Shown here in pieces: positions 15,643 through 24,431 of a DNA stretch of 64,000 nucleotides (position 1 is its first letter; every line of letters begins with the position of its first letter). The notes beneath the pieces were generated by a model. It did no database searches, had not been told where the DNA came from, and worked only from the letters and a program-made list of their open reading frames with translations. A program made the position numbers and the translations under genes. Source of the DNA: JANNVK01 sp031430435 (GTDB lineage Bacteria > Acidobacteriota > Blastocatellia > Pyrinomonadales > Pyrinomonadaceae); assembly GCA_031430435.1 (NCBI GenBank), contig JANPBM010000110.1, forward strand, positions 62,001-126,000. The letters run 5' to 3'.

Positions 15643-17031
15643 ATGGCAAGACTTTTAGTAGTTGATGATGAAAACAATCTTCGGCTTGTTGTACAAAAAG
15701 AACTGAGCCGTGCCGGACACGAAGTCGGCACCGCGTTTGACGGCGAAGCGGCGTGGAGTTTGCTCGAAGAACAAAACTTCGACGTAATACTTTGCGACAT
15801 AAATATGCCGCGTCTCGACGGAATCGGACTGCTCCGCCGAATGCGTGAAAAAATGCAAAATCCGCCCGAAGTAATTATGCTGACAGGGCAAGCATCGGTT
15901 GAATCCGCGATTGAAGCAATGAAACTCGGTGCGTATGATTATTTAACTAAACCTTACAGAATCAACGAATTAGCCGCACTCGTTACGCAAGCCGCCGAAA
16001 AACAAAAGTTAAAAGTCGATAACCAAAGGCTTCGCGCGTTCGTCAAACGAAACAATGATTTACCCGAAATCATCGCCGAATCAGACAAGATGAAAGAAGT
16101 TTTGCGGCTCGTCAAACGAGTTGCCGACACCGACACTTCGATTTTAATTACGGGCGAAAGCGGCACGGGAAAAGAACTTATCGCCCAAGCCTTGCATCGA
16201 CTTTCAAACCGCGCAAATTCTTCGTTTGTCGATTTAAACTGTGCGGCGTTGCAAGATACGTTGCTCGAATCCGAACTTTTCGGACACGAAGCCGGAGCAT
16301 TTTCGGGTGCCGGAAAACGCAAACTCGGTCTGTTTGAAATCGCCGATAAAGGCACACTTTTCTTGGACGAAGTAATGGAAATGCCGCTCGCTTTGCAGTC
16401 GAAATTATTGCGGGCGTTGGAAACTCGTTCGTTTTTCCGCGTCGGCGGCGTAAAGAAAGTCGATGTTGACGTGCGGCTTGTGGCGGCAACCAACCGCAAA
16501 GCCGAACAAGCCGTTGCCGAAGGAGTTTTTCGGGCTGATTTGCTTTACCGCATCAACAGTTTCGAGATTCAAATTCCGCCGTTGCGCGAACGTCCCGAAG
16601 ACATTGAACCGCTGGCGCAACATATTTTGCACAAACTCGCGGGCGTAAATGCTCCCGAATTGACGCAATCGACGGTTGACGCTTTGACCGCGTATCATTG
16701 GACAGGCAACGTTCGCCAACTGCGAAATTGTTTGGAACGCGCAGTTTTATTGGCTGATAACAATCGAATTACGCCGAAAGAATTACCGCCCGAAGTCGTT
16801 TACAAAATGATCGAACCGCAAGTTTCGATGAGCTATACCAACGCTCAATCGGCAAACTCGGTCGATTCATTCCAAAACCCCGAACCGACGGCACTACGCG
16901 AAGTCGAACGCCGACAAATTGTCCAAGCATTGGAAAAAACCTCGTGGCATCGCGGAAAAACCGCCGATGTTTTAGGAATTTCACCTTCGACGCTTTATCG
17001 CAGATTGCGTGAATACGGATTGGATAAATAA
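15643..17031 (+). CDS. NtrC-family sigma-54-dependent response regulator
   Basis: 462 residues: a receiver domain (phospho-Asp in VILCDINMPRLDG, about residue 52), a sigma-54 AAA+ domain with Walker A GESGTGKE and Walker B GTLFLDEV, and a Fis-type helix-turn-helix at the C-terminus (KTADVLGISPSTLYRRLREYG). The sigma-54 contact loop reads GAFSGA instead of the usual GAFTGA, a conservative Thr-to-Ser change. It is cotranscribed with the upstream kinase. Target genes are not evident; no convincing -24/-12 site was found in the neighbouring gaps. Confidence 0.95.
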   Translation: MARLLVVDDENNLRLVVQKELSRAGHEVGTAFDGEAAWSLLEEQNFDVILCDINMPRLDGIGLLRRMREKMQNPPEVIMLTGQASVESAIEAMKLGAYDYLTKPYRINELAALVTQAAEKQKLKVDNQRLRAFVKRNNDLPEIIAESDKMKEVLRLVKRVADTDTSILITGESGTGKELIAQALHRLSNRANSSFVDLNCAALQDTLLESELFGHEAGAFSGAGKRKLGLFEIADKGTLFLDEVMEMPLALQSKLLRALETRSFFRVGGVKKVDVDVRLVAATNRKAEQAVAEGVFRADLLYRINSFEIQIPPLRERPEDIEPLAQHILHKLAGVNAPELTQSTVDALTAYHWTGNVRQLRNCLERAVLLADNNRITPKELPPEVVYKMIEPQVSMSYTNAQSANSVDSFQNPEPTALREVERRQIVQALEKTSWHRGKTADVLGISPSTLYRRLREYGLDK

Positions 17032-17059
17032 GCCGGAAGTAAAAATAAAAAGGCAAAAA

Positions 17060-17093
17060 AAAGACGCGGAAAAGTTTATATTTCCGCGTCTTT
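17060..17093 (+). terminator. Hairpin terminator after the NtrC-type gene
   Basis: AAAGACGCGGAAA pairs perfectly with TTTCCGCGTCTTT over an 8-bp loop, 29 bp after the stop. The downstream T-tract is short. The rest of the gap to 17330 (about 240 bp) shows no gene. Confidence 0.7.
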
Positions 17094-17330
17094 CGGCGTT
17101 ATTTTGCCGATGAAAAACTCGACCGATCGAGCAAAATTAAAAGATGCGCGGACTGAATTTGCTTAATTGCCGGATGAAAAACGCGCAAAAAGAGCCGAAC
17201 GACTGTTTGATTTGATTATAAATAGTCGTATTATCGATACAGGATCGACGAAATTTATGAGCAAAAGCTCAAGGTTATTTGAAAAACAGAGCCGATTCAA
17301 GCAAAATTTTATTGATTTCTTAAAACTGAT

Positions 17331-18035
17331 ATGAAAAAAATACTTCTGTTATCGGCGTTGATTTTCGTTTTGTTGTCAACGTTTGCAAACGCTCAACACG
17401 ACCACGATGCGGATAAACCGGCAGTTCACGGAATGCTGATTTTCGGAAAAGAGAAAATTTACGCTTCACATTTGCCTTTGTTTCGTTCTCCGCACAATTA
17501 TCAAATAATTTTGGAGTTGGAGTTGGATAAAACGAGCAAGCAAAAATTTGTCGCCGACCAAAAACAAAACCTCGATGTCGCCACATATTCGCTTGAACCG
17601 GAGAAATTTGTGTTGTCTGAAATGCTTGTGAATCCTCAGCCTTTTAAAATAAATTTATATCGCGGTCATTTTGAAAGAGGCGGAACACAGATTTTGAAAG
17701 GCATTACCGTAACCGTCAAACAAATTATTTTCAACGAAAAATTTGCTCCCGAAAAGGCGAGATTGACGGTCAATAATTTTATCTTGTTCGGTTCCGTCAA
17801 CGAAAAATTCATCGCCCATCAAATCACCGCTAAACCTGATTTTGAACAAATAATTCAAGTAAAATCCGCGTTCGTTTTCGGGACTGAAAAATATGCTTTG
17901 ATTACGGTCAACAACGCTGAAAACAGTCCTCTCGGCGTGAGCGGAAACGAGATGGAAGTCTTTCACAAAAATACAAAATTGACCGTCGGCTTGCTGAAAC
18001 AAATCTATTTGGAATTCGACGATTTGAAAAACTAA
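17331..18035 (+). CDS. Exported hypothetical protein
   Basis: A 234-residue protein with a clean signal peptide (MKKILLLSALIFVLLSTFANAQ, cleavage after about residue 21) and a His/Asp-rich mature N-terminus (HDHDADKPAVHG) that could bind metal. A segment HGMLIFGKEKIYASHLPLF is followed by beta-rich sequence. No named family is recognised. It ends 3 bp before the amidotransferase gene, so the two form an operon. Confidence 0.75.
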   Translation: MKKILLLSALIFVLLSTFANAQHDHDADKPAVHGMLIFGKEKIYASHLPLFRSPHNYQIILELELDKTSKQKFVADQKQNLDVATYSLEPEKFVLSEMLVNPQPFKINLYRGHFERGGTQILKGITVTVKQIIFNEKFAPEKARLTVNNFILFGSVNEKFIAHQITAKPDFEQIIQVKSAFVFGTEKYALITVNNAENSPLGVSGNEMEVFHKNTKLTVGLLKQIYLEFDDLKN

Positions 18036-18038
18036 ACT

Positions 18039-18740
18039 ATGCGAATTCACTGTTTTCAACACGTCGGCTTCGAGACTCCGGCGAACATTTCGGAATGGAT
18101 TGAAATCAACGGTCATTCCGTCGGTTATACTCGCTTTTTTGAAAAAGAATTCGCGTTTCCCGAAATAGATTCCATCGATGTTTTGCTCGTTTTAGGCGGT
18201 TATATGAATGCCGATGACGACGCGACGTTTCCTTGGCTGAAAGCCGAGAAAGAATTTATAAACCACGCAATTTCAGCCGCCAAGAAAGTAATCGGGATTT
18301 GTTTGGGTTCGCAGTTGATTGCATCCGCGTCGGGCGCAAAAGTTTTTGCGGCAAAAGAAAAAGAGATCGGATTTTTCCCGATAGAATTTTCCGACGAAGC
18401 ATTATCCGATTATTATTTTAAACATTTCACCAAATTTTATACCGTTTTTCATTGGCACGGCGACACTTTCCGGCTTCCCGCCGATTCTCGCCGACTCGCT
18501 TCGACCGAGACGACCGAAAATCAAGGTTTTTACCTCGATAAAAATGTGCTGGCTTTTCAGTTTCACCTTGAAATGAACGAAGAAGTAATCGAAGAAATGT
18601 TGTCGCGCCACGGCGAAGAATTAGCCGAAGAAGGAAAGTTTATTCAAGACATCGAAACTGTCAGACGCGGTTTTCATCATCTCAAACAAAATAAAGCGGA
18701 TTTGTTTTTACTGTTAAATAAGTTTTTAGAAAACGCTTGA
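18039..18740 (+). CDS. Class I glutamine amidotransferase-like protein (GuaA-N type)
   Basis: A 233-residue stand-alone GATase1 domain. The nucleophile elbow GICLGSQLIA carries the Cys (about residue 88) and the triad completes with FQFHLEM (His and Glu). Such single-domain proteins are usually annotated as GMP synthase-like; some hydrolyse gamma-glutamyl compounds. No synthetase partner is present, so glutaminase coupling to GMP synthesis is unlikely. The YMNADDDATFPWLKAEKEFI segment is typical of this stand-alone group. It is cotranscribed with the exported protein upstream. Confidence 0.88.
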   Translation: MRIHCFQHVGFETPANISEWIEINGHSVGYTRFFEKEFAFPEIDSIDVLLVLGGYMNADDDATFPWLKAEKEFINHAISAAKKVIGICLGSQLIASASGAKVFAAKEKEIGFFPIEFSDEALSDYYFKHFTKFYTVFHWHGDTFRLPADSRRLASTETTENQGFYLDKNVLAFQFHLEMNEEVIEEMLSRHGEELAEEGKFIQDIETVRRGFHHLKQNKADLFLLLNKFLENA

Positions 18741-18754
18741 AACCCCGAACAGAC

Positions 18755-18792
18755 GCGGAAACAAGCCGAGTGCTTAACTTGTCTGTTTCCGC
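18755..18792. terminator. Convergent-gene hairpin, probable bidirectional terminator
   Basis: GCGGAAAC...CAAG pairs with CTTG...GTTTCCGC with a 3-nt bulge in the right arm. It fills the 69-bp gap between the convergent amidotransferase and rhomboid genes. Confidence 0.5.
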
Positions 18793-18809
18793 CTTTGCAA
18801 CATCGAAAA

Positions 18810-19520
18810 TTACTCGGCTTTTGTTCCCAAAGCGAATACTTTAATCAACGCTAACCCCGCGATAAAACCGCCGATGTGAGCCATATAAGCAACTCCTCCG
18901 CCGCTGCCAAGATAGCTTTGCAAAAGTTGAAGACCAATCCACGCGCCTAACGCAACAAACGCGGGAACCGTTGTCATCATAAAACTGAACATAATTGCTT
19001 TAACTTGTTTTTTCGGAAACAGTAACAAATATCCGCCAAGTACGCCCGAAATTGCTCCCGAAGCGCCAAGCATCGGAATAATCGAACTTGTATCGGTTAA
19101 AATATGTGCAATTGCCGCAATAATTCCGGTAAGAATATAAAAAACCGCAAAGCGAATATGTCCGATTCGATTTTCGATATTGTCGCCGAAAATCCATAAA
19201 AACAACATATTTCCGCCGATGTGCATAACGCTTCCGTGCATAAACATCGAGCTTAAAAAGTTGAAATAAACAGAAATCGGATTAGCGAAATGGTTTATTT
19301 GCCCGATAATTTTGCCTGTTTCATTTTTAGCGTCTAAACTTCCTACTAAATCGACTCCCGTGGTAACTTCTCGCGGCACAAGCGAAAATGCTCCGTCAAA
19401 AGATTCATTTGAGTTTATCTGTTGTAAAACCAAATAAACAATGATGTTCGCGGCTATAATCGCGTAAGTTACAACCGGAGTTATACGAACTTCCGAGTTA
19501 TCGTCGGCTATTGGAAACAT
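18810..19520 (-). CDS. Rhomboid-family intramembrane serine protease
   Basis: A 236-residue polytopic membrane protein with six predicted hydrophobic segments. The catalytic Ser is in GASGAISGVLGGY and the catalytic His in AHIGGFIAGLALI near the end. The N-terminal FPIADDNSEVRITPVVTYAIIAAN and GNMLFLWIFGDNIENRIGH (loop and helix 2) are typical of bacterial rhomboids. It cleaves transmembrane substrates within the inner membrane. It starts 6 bp after the Uma2 gene and could share its transcript. Confidence 0.94.
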   Translation of the reverse strand: MFPIADDNSEVRITPVVTYAIIAANIIVYLVLQQINSNESFDGAFSLVPREVTTGVDLVGSLDAKNETGKIIGQINHFANPISVYFNFLSSMFMHGSVMHIGGNMLFLWIFGDNIENRIGHIRFAVFYILTGIIAAIAHILTDTSSIIPMLGASGAISGVLGGYLLLFPKKQVKAIMFSFMMTTVPAFVALGAWIGLQLLQSYLGSGGGVAYMAHIGGFIAGLALIKVFALGTKAE

Positions 19521-19526
19521 AGTTTT

Positions 19527-20099
19527 TTATCCTAAAATTTTATTGACTTCAATTTCTAAATCGGGGATAGTTTCAGACTTTATAATTTCACCAAGTTTTT
19601 TTATTTTAACTGTTTGATAAATACCTTCGTTTGGCTTTGTGTGAATTTCAATGATATTTTTCGGCAAATTCACAATCCAAACTTCTTGAATTTCAAATTT
19701 AGCATAAAGCGGAAGTTTCTTGCTTTTATCAAATTCAATTGATTCATCTGAAATTTCCATCACAAGCATCACATCGTTTGCGGTCGGATGTCCGTTTCGA
19801 TAAGAATCTTCACGTTTTTTCAAGAAGACAAAATCAGGTTCTAATTCGTTAAAATCATCTAAACGAACAAGCCTGTAAAGATGGATTGAAAAATCTTTAT
19901 CATCAAAGTTTTTACAAAACAGTGCATTCAAACGGTTTGTAATTGCTGCTTTCTTTGGCGTAGAAGAAGGCATTTCATATAAAATTCCGTCTAAAATTTC
20001 TTCGTGCGGACATTCCGGCAAAATACCCGCATCAACCATTTTATAATAATCATCAACCGAAAATCGCTTTATCCTTACTTCCTTTCTTGGTCTTATCAT
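19527..20099 (-). CDS. Uma2-family (DUF820) PD-(D/E)XK-like protein
   Basis: 190 residues with the Uma2 core: an N-terminal segment leading to EEILDGILYEMP, then ELEPDFVFLKK, VMLVMEISDESIEFDKSKK and YAKFEIQEVWIV. This gives the acidic/acidic/Lys arrangement of PD-(D/E)XK nuclease-like proteins. The biological role of Uma2 proteins is not established. Its ATG overlaps the stop of the upstream symporter gene by 4 nt (ATGA), indicating coupling. A second Uma2 gene and a Uma2 remnant occur at 27-28 kb. Confidence 0.85.
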   Translation of the reverse strand: MIRPRKEVRIKRFSVDDYYKMVDAGILPECPHEEILDGILYEMPSSTPKKAAITNRLNALFCKNFDDKDFSIHLYRLVRLDDFNELEPDFVFLKKREDSYRNGHPTANDVMLVMEISDESIEFDKSKKLPLYAKFEIQEVWIVNLPKNIIEIHTKPNEGIYQTVKIKKLGEIIKSETIPDLEIEVNKILG

Positions 20100-21460
20100 T
20101 TATCCAACAATTTATAACCTTCGCTGCGGGCAACAAACGTGGCGGCAGTAATGTCGCCGACTACGTTCAACGTTGTGCGACACATATCCAAAATTCGGTC
20201 AACACCCAAAATAATCGCAATTAACGCCGGATTTACGCCGATCATCGCCAAAATTCCGATAATAAAGGGAATCGAACCGCTTGGAACTCCGGCAGTTCCT
20301 ATTCCGCCTAAAATAGCCAAATAAACAACCATCAATTGGGTTGATAAATCGAGCGGAACGCCTGCCAACTGAGCCAGAAACAAAACCGTTACGCCTTCGT
20401 AAAGTGCTGTGCCGTTTTGGTTTGCGGTTGCTCCGACGGTTAAAACGAAACTGTTGATTTCCTTCGGCACGTTCAAATTTTCTTCGCTCACACGCAAAGC
20501 CGTGGGCAAAGTTGCATTCGACGACGACGTTGAAAATGCGGTTAAAATTACGGTGCGAACCTTCGAGAAAAACGTAATCGGATTGATGCGTGAAAGCAAG
20601 GCGACTGAAAGCGAGTAAACGCCGAAAAAGTGAATGCCCAAACCAAGCAAAACCGTTACCACAAACCACGCCAACGAACCTAATAAATCGAGTCCGAACA
20701 AGGCGATATTATTGTAAATCAAACACGCCACGGCATACGGCGCAAACTTCATAATCATATCTATAATTTTTGAAGTTATGGCAAAAAGCGATTCGCAAAC
20801 GCTGACAAAAGGCGCGGAAACTTTTTTCGGTAAAAGCGTTATCGCAACTCCGATGATTAACGCGAAAAACATCAGATGCAGCATATTCGGGTTTTCGCCC
20901 GCGATCGAGTTGAAAACATTCTTTGGTACAACCGTTTTTACGGCTTGCATCAACGGCGAATCGGTTACGGCAGATTGATCTTTTTGTTGAGCCTCAACCC
21001 GTTTTGTTGCGTCGCCTTTGAATTTTTCTTCAAGTTTAGCTTTAATTTCAGGGCTGATTCTTTCGCCCGGACGAATTGTATTTGCCAAACCTAAACCGAT
21101 AACTACTGAAATTGCTGAAATTATCAAACAATACGCGAACGATTTTGCACCGATTCTGCCGAGTTTGCGAATATCGCCGATGCCTGCAACGCCGACTACC
21201 AAAGACGAAAAAACCAACGGTACAACGATCATTAACAATAAATTCAAAAATAATTGCCCGACGGGTTCGCTGAAATTTTTGATAAATTCTTTCAGTTGCG
21301 GACTATCGCCGCCAGCCCATTTATTGGCAATCAATCCGCAGACAACGCCGACCACCAAACCCGCCAAAATTCTGGTATGTAAAGGCGTTCCTTTCGGTTT
21401 GTCGCGTGTGTCGTCGTCTAAATCGGTGGTTAATTCTCGGTCGTAGTCATTTTGTGCCAT
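20096..21460 (-). CDS. Dicarboxylate/amino acid:cation symporter (DAACS, GltP/DctA-like)
   Basis: The start chosen is the ATG at 21460 (MAQNDYDRELTTDLDD); the longer form adds seven residues running into the upstream gene's end. The 454-residue transporter has about eight membrane segments plus re-entrant loops. SSSNATLPTALRVSEE (HP1 serine-rich tip), NQNGTALYEGVTVLFLAQ (NxxGT motif of TM7, Na+/substrate site) and GIGTAGVPSGSIPFI (HP2) are intact. It imports C4-dicarboxylates or acidic amino acids with H+ or Na+. The charged 35-residue N-terminal cytosolic extension is longer than usual. Confidence 0.93.
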   Translation of the reverse strand: MAQNDYDRELTTDLDDDTRDKPKGTPLHTRILAGLVVGVVCGLIANKWAGGDSPQLKEFIKNFSEPVGQLFLNLLLMIVVPLVFSSLVVGVAGIGDIRKLGRIGAKSFAYCLIISAISVVIGLGLANTIRPGERISPEIKAKLEEKFKGDATKRVEAQQKDQSAVTDSPLMQAVKTVVPKNVFNSIAGENPNMLHLMFFALIIGVAITLLPKKVSAPFVSVCESLFAITSKIIDMIMKFAPYAVACLIYNNIALFGLDLLGSLAWFVVTVLLGLGIHFFGVYSLSVALLSRINPITFFSKVRTVILTAFSTSSSNATLPTALRVSEENLNVPKEINSFVLTVGATANQNGTALYEGVTVLFLAQLAGVPLDLSTQLMVVYLAILGGIGTAGVPSGSIPFIIGILAMIGVNPALIAIILGVDRILDMCRTTLNVVGDITAATFVARSEGYKLLDK

Positions 21461-21464
21461 AGTT

Positions 21465-22007
21465 TTATTTTTTATCTGCAAGTCGTTCCAATATTTCGAT
21501 TTGTTGTTGCTGCATTCTAATCAATTCTAACCACTTTGTCTCTTTCAGTTCGTCAATTTTTTCGTGCAGACTTAAAATTTCGAGTTCGGCTTTCAGATTT
21601 ACTTCGTAATCGTGAGCGGCATCAATGCGGTCTTTTGCCGATTGGCGGTTTTGCGACATCATAATTATCGGTGCCTGTAACGCCGCCGTCATCGAAAGAA
21701 AAAGGTTGAGCAAAATATACGGATATGGATCAAATTGATTGCCGCGACTCGCTAAAACAAATGAATTCAACACGATCCACGCAATCAGAATCGAACAAAA
21801 AATGATAATAAACGTCCACGAACCGCCGAAAGTCGCCACAGCATCGGCAATTCTTTCGCCGAAAGTGCGTTCGTCGCTAAAAGATTTATTTGTATCGCGG
21901 CTGACGGGATGACGGTTTATCAAGCGTTCAATCGTGCGTTTTTCAACCTCGTGCAAAGTGTCCCACTCTTTTTTGAGAAAATTCAGGGCAGTTTGTTGTT
22001 TGTCCAT
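21465..22007 (-). CDS. DUF1003 membrane protein
   Basis: 180 residues with the DUF1003 pattern: ERIADAVATFGGSWTFIIIF, a second membrane segment with FDPYPYILLNLFLSMTAALQAPIIMMSQNRQS, then a soluble coiled-coil-like tail (AELEILSLHEKIDELKETK). Function is unknown. It precedes the symporter gene by 4 bp and follows a small Lys-rich gene, forming a four-gene leftward run with Uma2. Confidence 0.88.
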   Translation of the reverse strand: MDKQQTALNFLKKEWDTLHEVEKRTIERLINRHPVSRDTNKSFSDERTFGERIADAVATFGGSWTFIIIFCSILIAWIVLNSFVLASRGNQFDPYPYILLNLFLSMTAALQAPIIMMSQNRQSAKDRIDAAHDYEVNLKAELEILSLHEKIDELKETKWLELIRMQQQQIEILERLADKK

Positions 22008-22024
22008 AAAGTTATTGCCCGAAT

Positions 22025-22213
22025 TTAACCGCGTTTTTTATTGGGACGCATCAGTTTCGGAGTCGCAGTTTTTACCGAATTTTCAGTCGGTTTTACAACT
22101 GCATCGGTCTTTGCGTCGGTCGCAGGTTTCGCAGTCGCCAATAATTTTGACTGCTCTAAGATTTTTAATGCCGCTTTGGCATTTTTGCTTGGTCGTTTTT
22201 TTGTAGTTGCCAT
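22025..22213 (-). CDS. Small Lys/Ala/Thr-rich hypothetical protein
   Basis: A 62-residue basic low-complexity protein (MATTKKRPSKNAKAALKILE...) starting at the ATG at 22213. It resembles histone-tail-like or nucleoid-associated basic peptides in composition only; no family is recognised. It lies 17 bp upstream of DUF1003 in the same direction, which is the main support for it. Confidence 0.5.
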   Translation of the reverse strand: MATTKKRPSKNAKAALKILEQSKLLATAKPATDAKTDAVVKPTENSVKTATPKLMRPNKKRG

Positions 22214-22280
22214 ATTGTTTTGATTATAAACCAAGTTTTATTTTGTTGGAATGCGGTTGGTGAAGATTTACTTATAAGAC

Positions 22281-22309
22281 TTGAAACGTTTTAGGTTTGT
22301 TAATACAAT
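22281..22309 (+). promoter_or_regulatory. Strong sigma-70 promoter of the OLD-like gene
   Basis: TTGAAA (5 of 6), exact 17-bp spacer, TACAAT (5 of 6). The -10 lies 29 bp before the ATG at 22339, so an upstream alternative start at 22297 would sit inside the promoter and can be excluded. Confidence 0.65.
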
Positions 22310-22338
22310 CTAACCATTCAGAAAGACACGAGAATCCC

Positions 22339-24219
22339 ATGATTAATACAAACAACATCAAGTTAGACGAAAAACGCTTCAATGGTTACCAAGAACAAAA
22401 CAATGGAAACATAGAAGAACTAAAAAACTTAAAACCAATTTCAAAGATAAACATTTTTGTCGGAGCAAACAATTCGGGCAAGAGTATGTTTATGAGATTA
22501 CTTTCAACAACAAAAGACTTTTTAGTTGATACATCAGTAATTGAGATTTCCGAAGAAACGAAAGAATTTTTCTCGAAGTATAGTGAATTGATACAAAACA
22601 AGTTTTCAGATCTTTATGTTGTTGATGGAGTTTCAAAAAACAGTATTTTAGCATTTTTACAAGTCTTTTTGGGGGAAATGCAAGCACATCCTGAGCTTTC
22701 AAACTTATTAATCTATTTTGATACGCTTAAAAGCAATCTCGAATCTGTCGTAAAAATAAATATCAACTCAACTTTTAATCATACAAATGGCTTTCAGAAT
22801 GTTGCTCCTTTTTCACCTGACGATATAGAAAAAATAGTTTTTGAATCGGAAAACGCATTAGCCGTTGTTAATAAGATTATAGATGACTGCAAAAATGACG
22901 AAACTAAGGACGCTAACAGAGTTTATATTCCCGTGTTGCGAGGACTTCGCCCTTTAGACGAACACTTTACTGATTATTATAAAAACAGAACTAACAATGA
23001 TTACTTTCTAGAAAATGCACAAGATAACTCGACACCTAATATTTTTACAGGCTTGAATTTTTATCGAGAACTAACAGATTTATTGTTGGGAAACAATGAA
23101 CAAAGACGCTTAGTTCAACAATATCAAAATTTCATCCGTAAAAATCTTTTTGGAGATGAACCAGTTGAATTAGTTCCAAACCAAACCACAAAAACTGTAG
23201 TAGTTAAAATTGGTGACGAAATTGAGCGTGAAATTCATCTTTTAGGTGATGGAATTCAATCGGCAATTATTCTAACTTTTCTACCATTTGTAACAAAAGA
23301 CCCAACTTACTTTTTTATCGAAGAACCTGAAATATATCTACACCCTGGACTTCAACGAAAGATTTTAGAATTTTTCGACAAAAAATGTGAAAATCACAAA
23401 TTTTTTCTAACAACTCATTCAAACCATTTTTTGGATATTACTATTGATATAAAAGACGTTTCAATTTTTACATTTAGAAAACGCTTAGAAGATGTTGAGC
23501 ATAACGAAAAATCTGCAAACTTTATAATTGAAGCAGTTGACGGGACTGACCAAAGTTCTTTGGAATTGCTTGGCGTAAGAAATTCATCGGTTTTTTTGGT
23601 AAACGCAACAATTTGGGTCGAAGGAATTACTGATCGTTGGTATTTACGAAAAATGTTGAATTCTTACATTGAACAAAATGGAATAAGAAAAGTAGAAGAA
23701 GATGTTCATTATTGTTTTGTTGAATATGCTGGCTCAAATATTACTCACTGGTCATTTTTAGATGAGGAAGAATATCCAATAGAAGTTGATAGATTATGTT
23801 CTAAAGCAATCTTAGTAACAGACCTAGACGGCGATACAAAATTGAAAAGGAAAGCAAAATTAGAAGCCAAGCTAGGCGATAGATTAATTATTCTGAATTG
23901 TAGAGAAATTGAAAATTCCTTAAATTATGAGGTAATTAAATCAGTAGTTGCTGAATATGAGAAAATTGATAAAACAAACTTACCGGATTTTTCCTACGAA
24001 GATTATAGAGAAATATATTTGGGCAATTTTATCGAAACAACGGTTTTAACTGAAAATCCCAAAAGAAAAGGCGGTTATAAAGGAGACTCTGGAACAATCA
24101 AAGACAAAGTAGCTTTTTGTGAAAAGGCTTTAGATAAAATCGAATATTCAAACCTTCCAGACTCAACCCAAGATATAGTAAAAAGAATATACGATTTTAT
24201 CACAGAGCAAAATTCTTAA
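22339..24219 (+). CDS. OLD-like AAA ATPase with C-terminal Toprim nuclease domain
   Basis: A 626-residue protein of the overcoming-lysogenization-defect type. The ABC-like ATPase has Walker A VGANNSGKS (about residues 41-49), Walker B FIEEPEIYLHPGLQ (about 326) and an H-loop TTHSNHFLD. The C-terminal Toprim domain has its glutamate in VEGITDRWYL (about 428) and the DxD in LVTDLDGD (about 492). OLD proteins are DNA nucleases used in phage defence, either alone (class 1) or with UvrD-like helicases (Gabija). No helicase or reverse transcriptase is adjacent, so this is class-1-like. It is much more AT-rich than its neighbours and has its own promoter, which suggests horizontal acquisition. Confidence 0.85.
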   Translation: MINTNNIKLDEKRFNGYQEQNNGNIEELKNLKPISKINIFVGANNSGKSMFMRLLSTTKDFLVDTSVIEISEETKEFFSKYSELIQNKFSDLYVVDGVSKNSILAFLQVFLGEMQAHPELSNLLIYFDTLKSNLESVVKININSTFNHTNGFQNVAPFSPDDIEKIVFESENALAVVNKIIDDCKNDETKDANRVYIPVLRGLRPLDEHFTDYYKNRTNNDYFLENAQDNSTPNIFTGLNFYRELTDLLLGNNEQRRLVQQYQNFIRKNLFGDEPVELVPNQTTKTVVVKIGDEIEREIHLLGDGIQSAIILTFLPFVTKDPTYFFIEEPEIYLHPGLQRKILEFFDKKCENHKFFLTTHSNHFLDITIDIKDVSIFTFRKRLEDVEHNEKSANFIIEAVDGTDQSSLELLGVRNSSVFLVNATIWVEGITDRWYLRKMLNSYIEQNGIRKVEEDVHYCFVEYAGSNITHWSFLDEEEYPIEVDRLCSKAILVTDLDGDTKLKRKAKLEAKLGDRLIILNCREIENSLNYEVIKSVVAEYEKIDKTNLPDFSYEDYREIYLGNFIETTVLTENPKRKGGYKGDSGTIKDKVAFCEKALDKIEYSNLPDSTQDIVKRIYDFITEQNS

Positions 24220-24223
24220 ATTT

Positions 24224-24421
24224 TTACTTTACTTCATCATTTTTAACAATAATCTCCCCGTTCGGCATCTCGAAAATAATTTTGCCGTTGCGTGAATAGA
24301 CGTTCGGAAGTCCGAGTCGGCGATTTTCTGCTTGTGCTTTGTGAACTGCGAGATTGCCGATTCGTTGAATGTTCAAGGCTTTTTCGTAGGTTTCAATATC
24401 AATTTTATTAACTTTTTTCAT
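24224..24421 (-). CDS. Small hypothetical protein, antitoxin-like
   Basis: A 65-residue protein starting at the ATG at 24421, with GAGG about 9 nt upstream; longer readings would start inside the neighbouring inverted-repeat element. It begins with an acidic-basic helix (KIDIETYEKALNIQRIGNLAVHKAQ) followed by ENRRLGLPNVYSRNGKIIFEMPNGEI, a beta-hairpin-like C-terminus seen in short antitoxin-like or regulatory proteins. No family is named. The element at 24432 ends 10 bp before its start and must have replaced its natural promoter. It converges on the OLD-like gene with a 4-bp gap. Confidence 0.6.
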   Translation of the reverse strand: MKKVNKIDIETYEKALNIQRIGNLAVHKAQAENRRLGLPNVYSRNGKIIFEMPNGEIIVKNDEVK

Positions 24422-24431
24422 CTTAAACCTC

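Noticed and set aside
22297..22338. Upstream start for the OLD-like gene
   Set aside because: This start falls inside the -10/spacer of a strong sigma-70 promoter; the ATG at 22339 is the first sensible start on the transcript.
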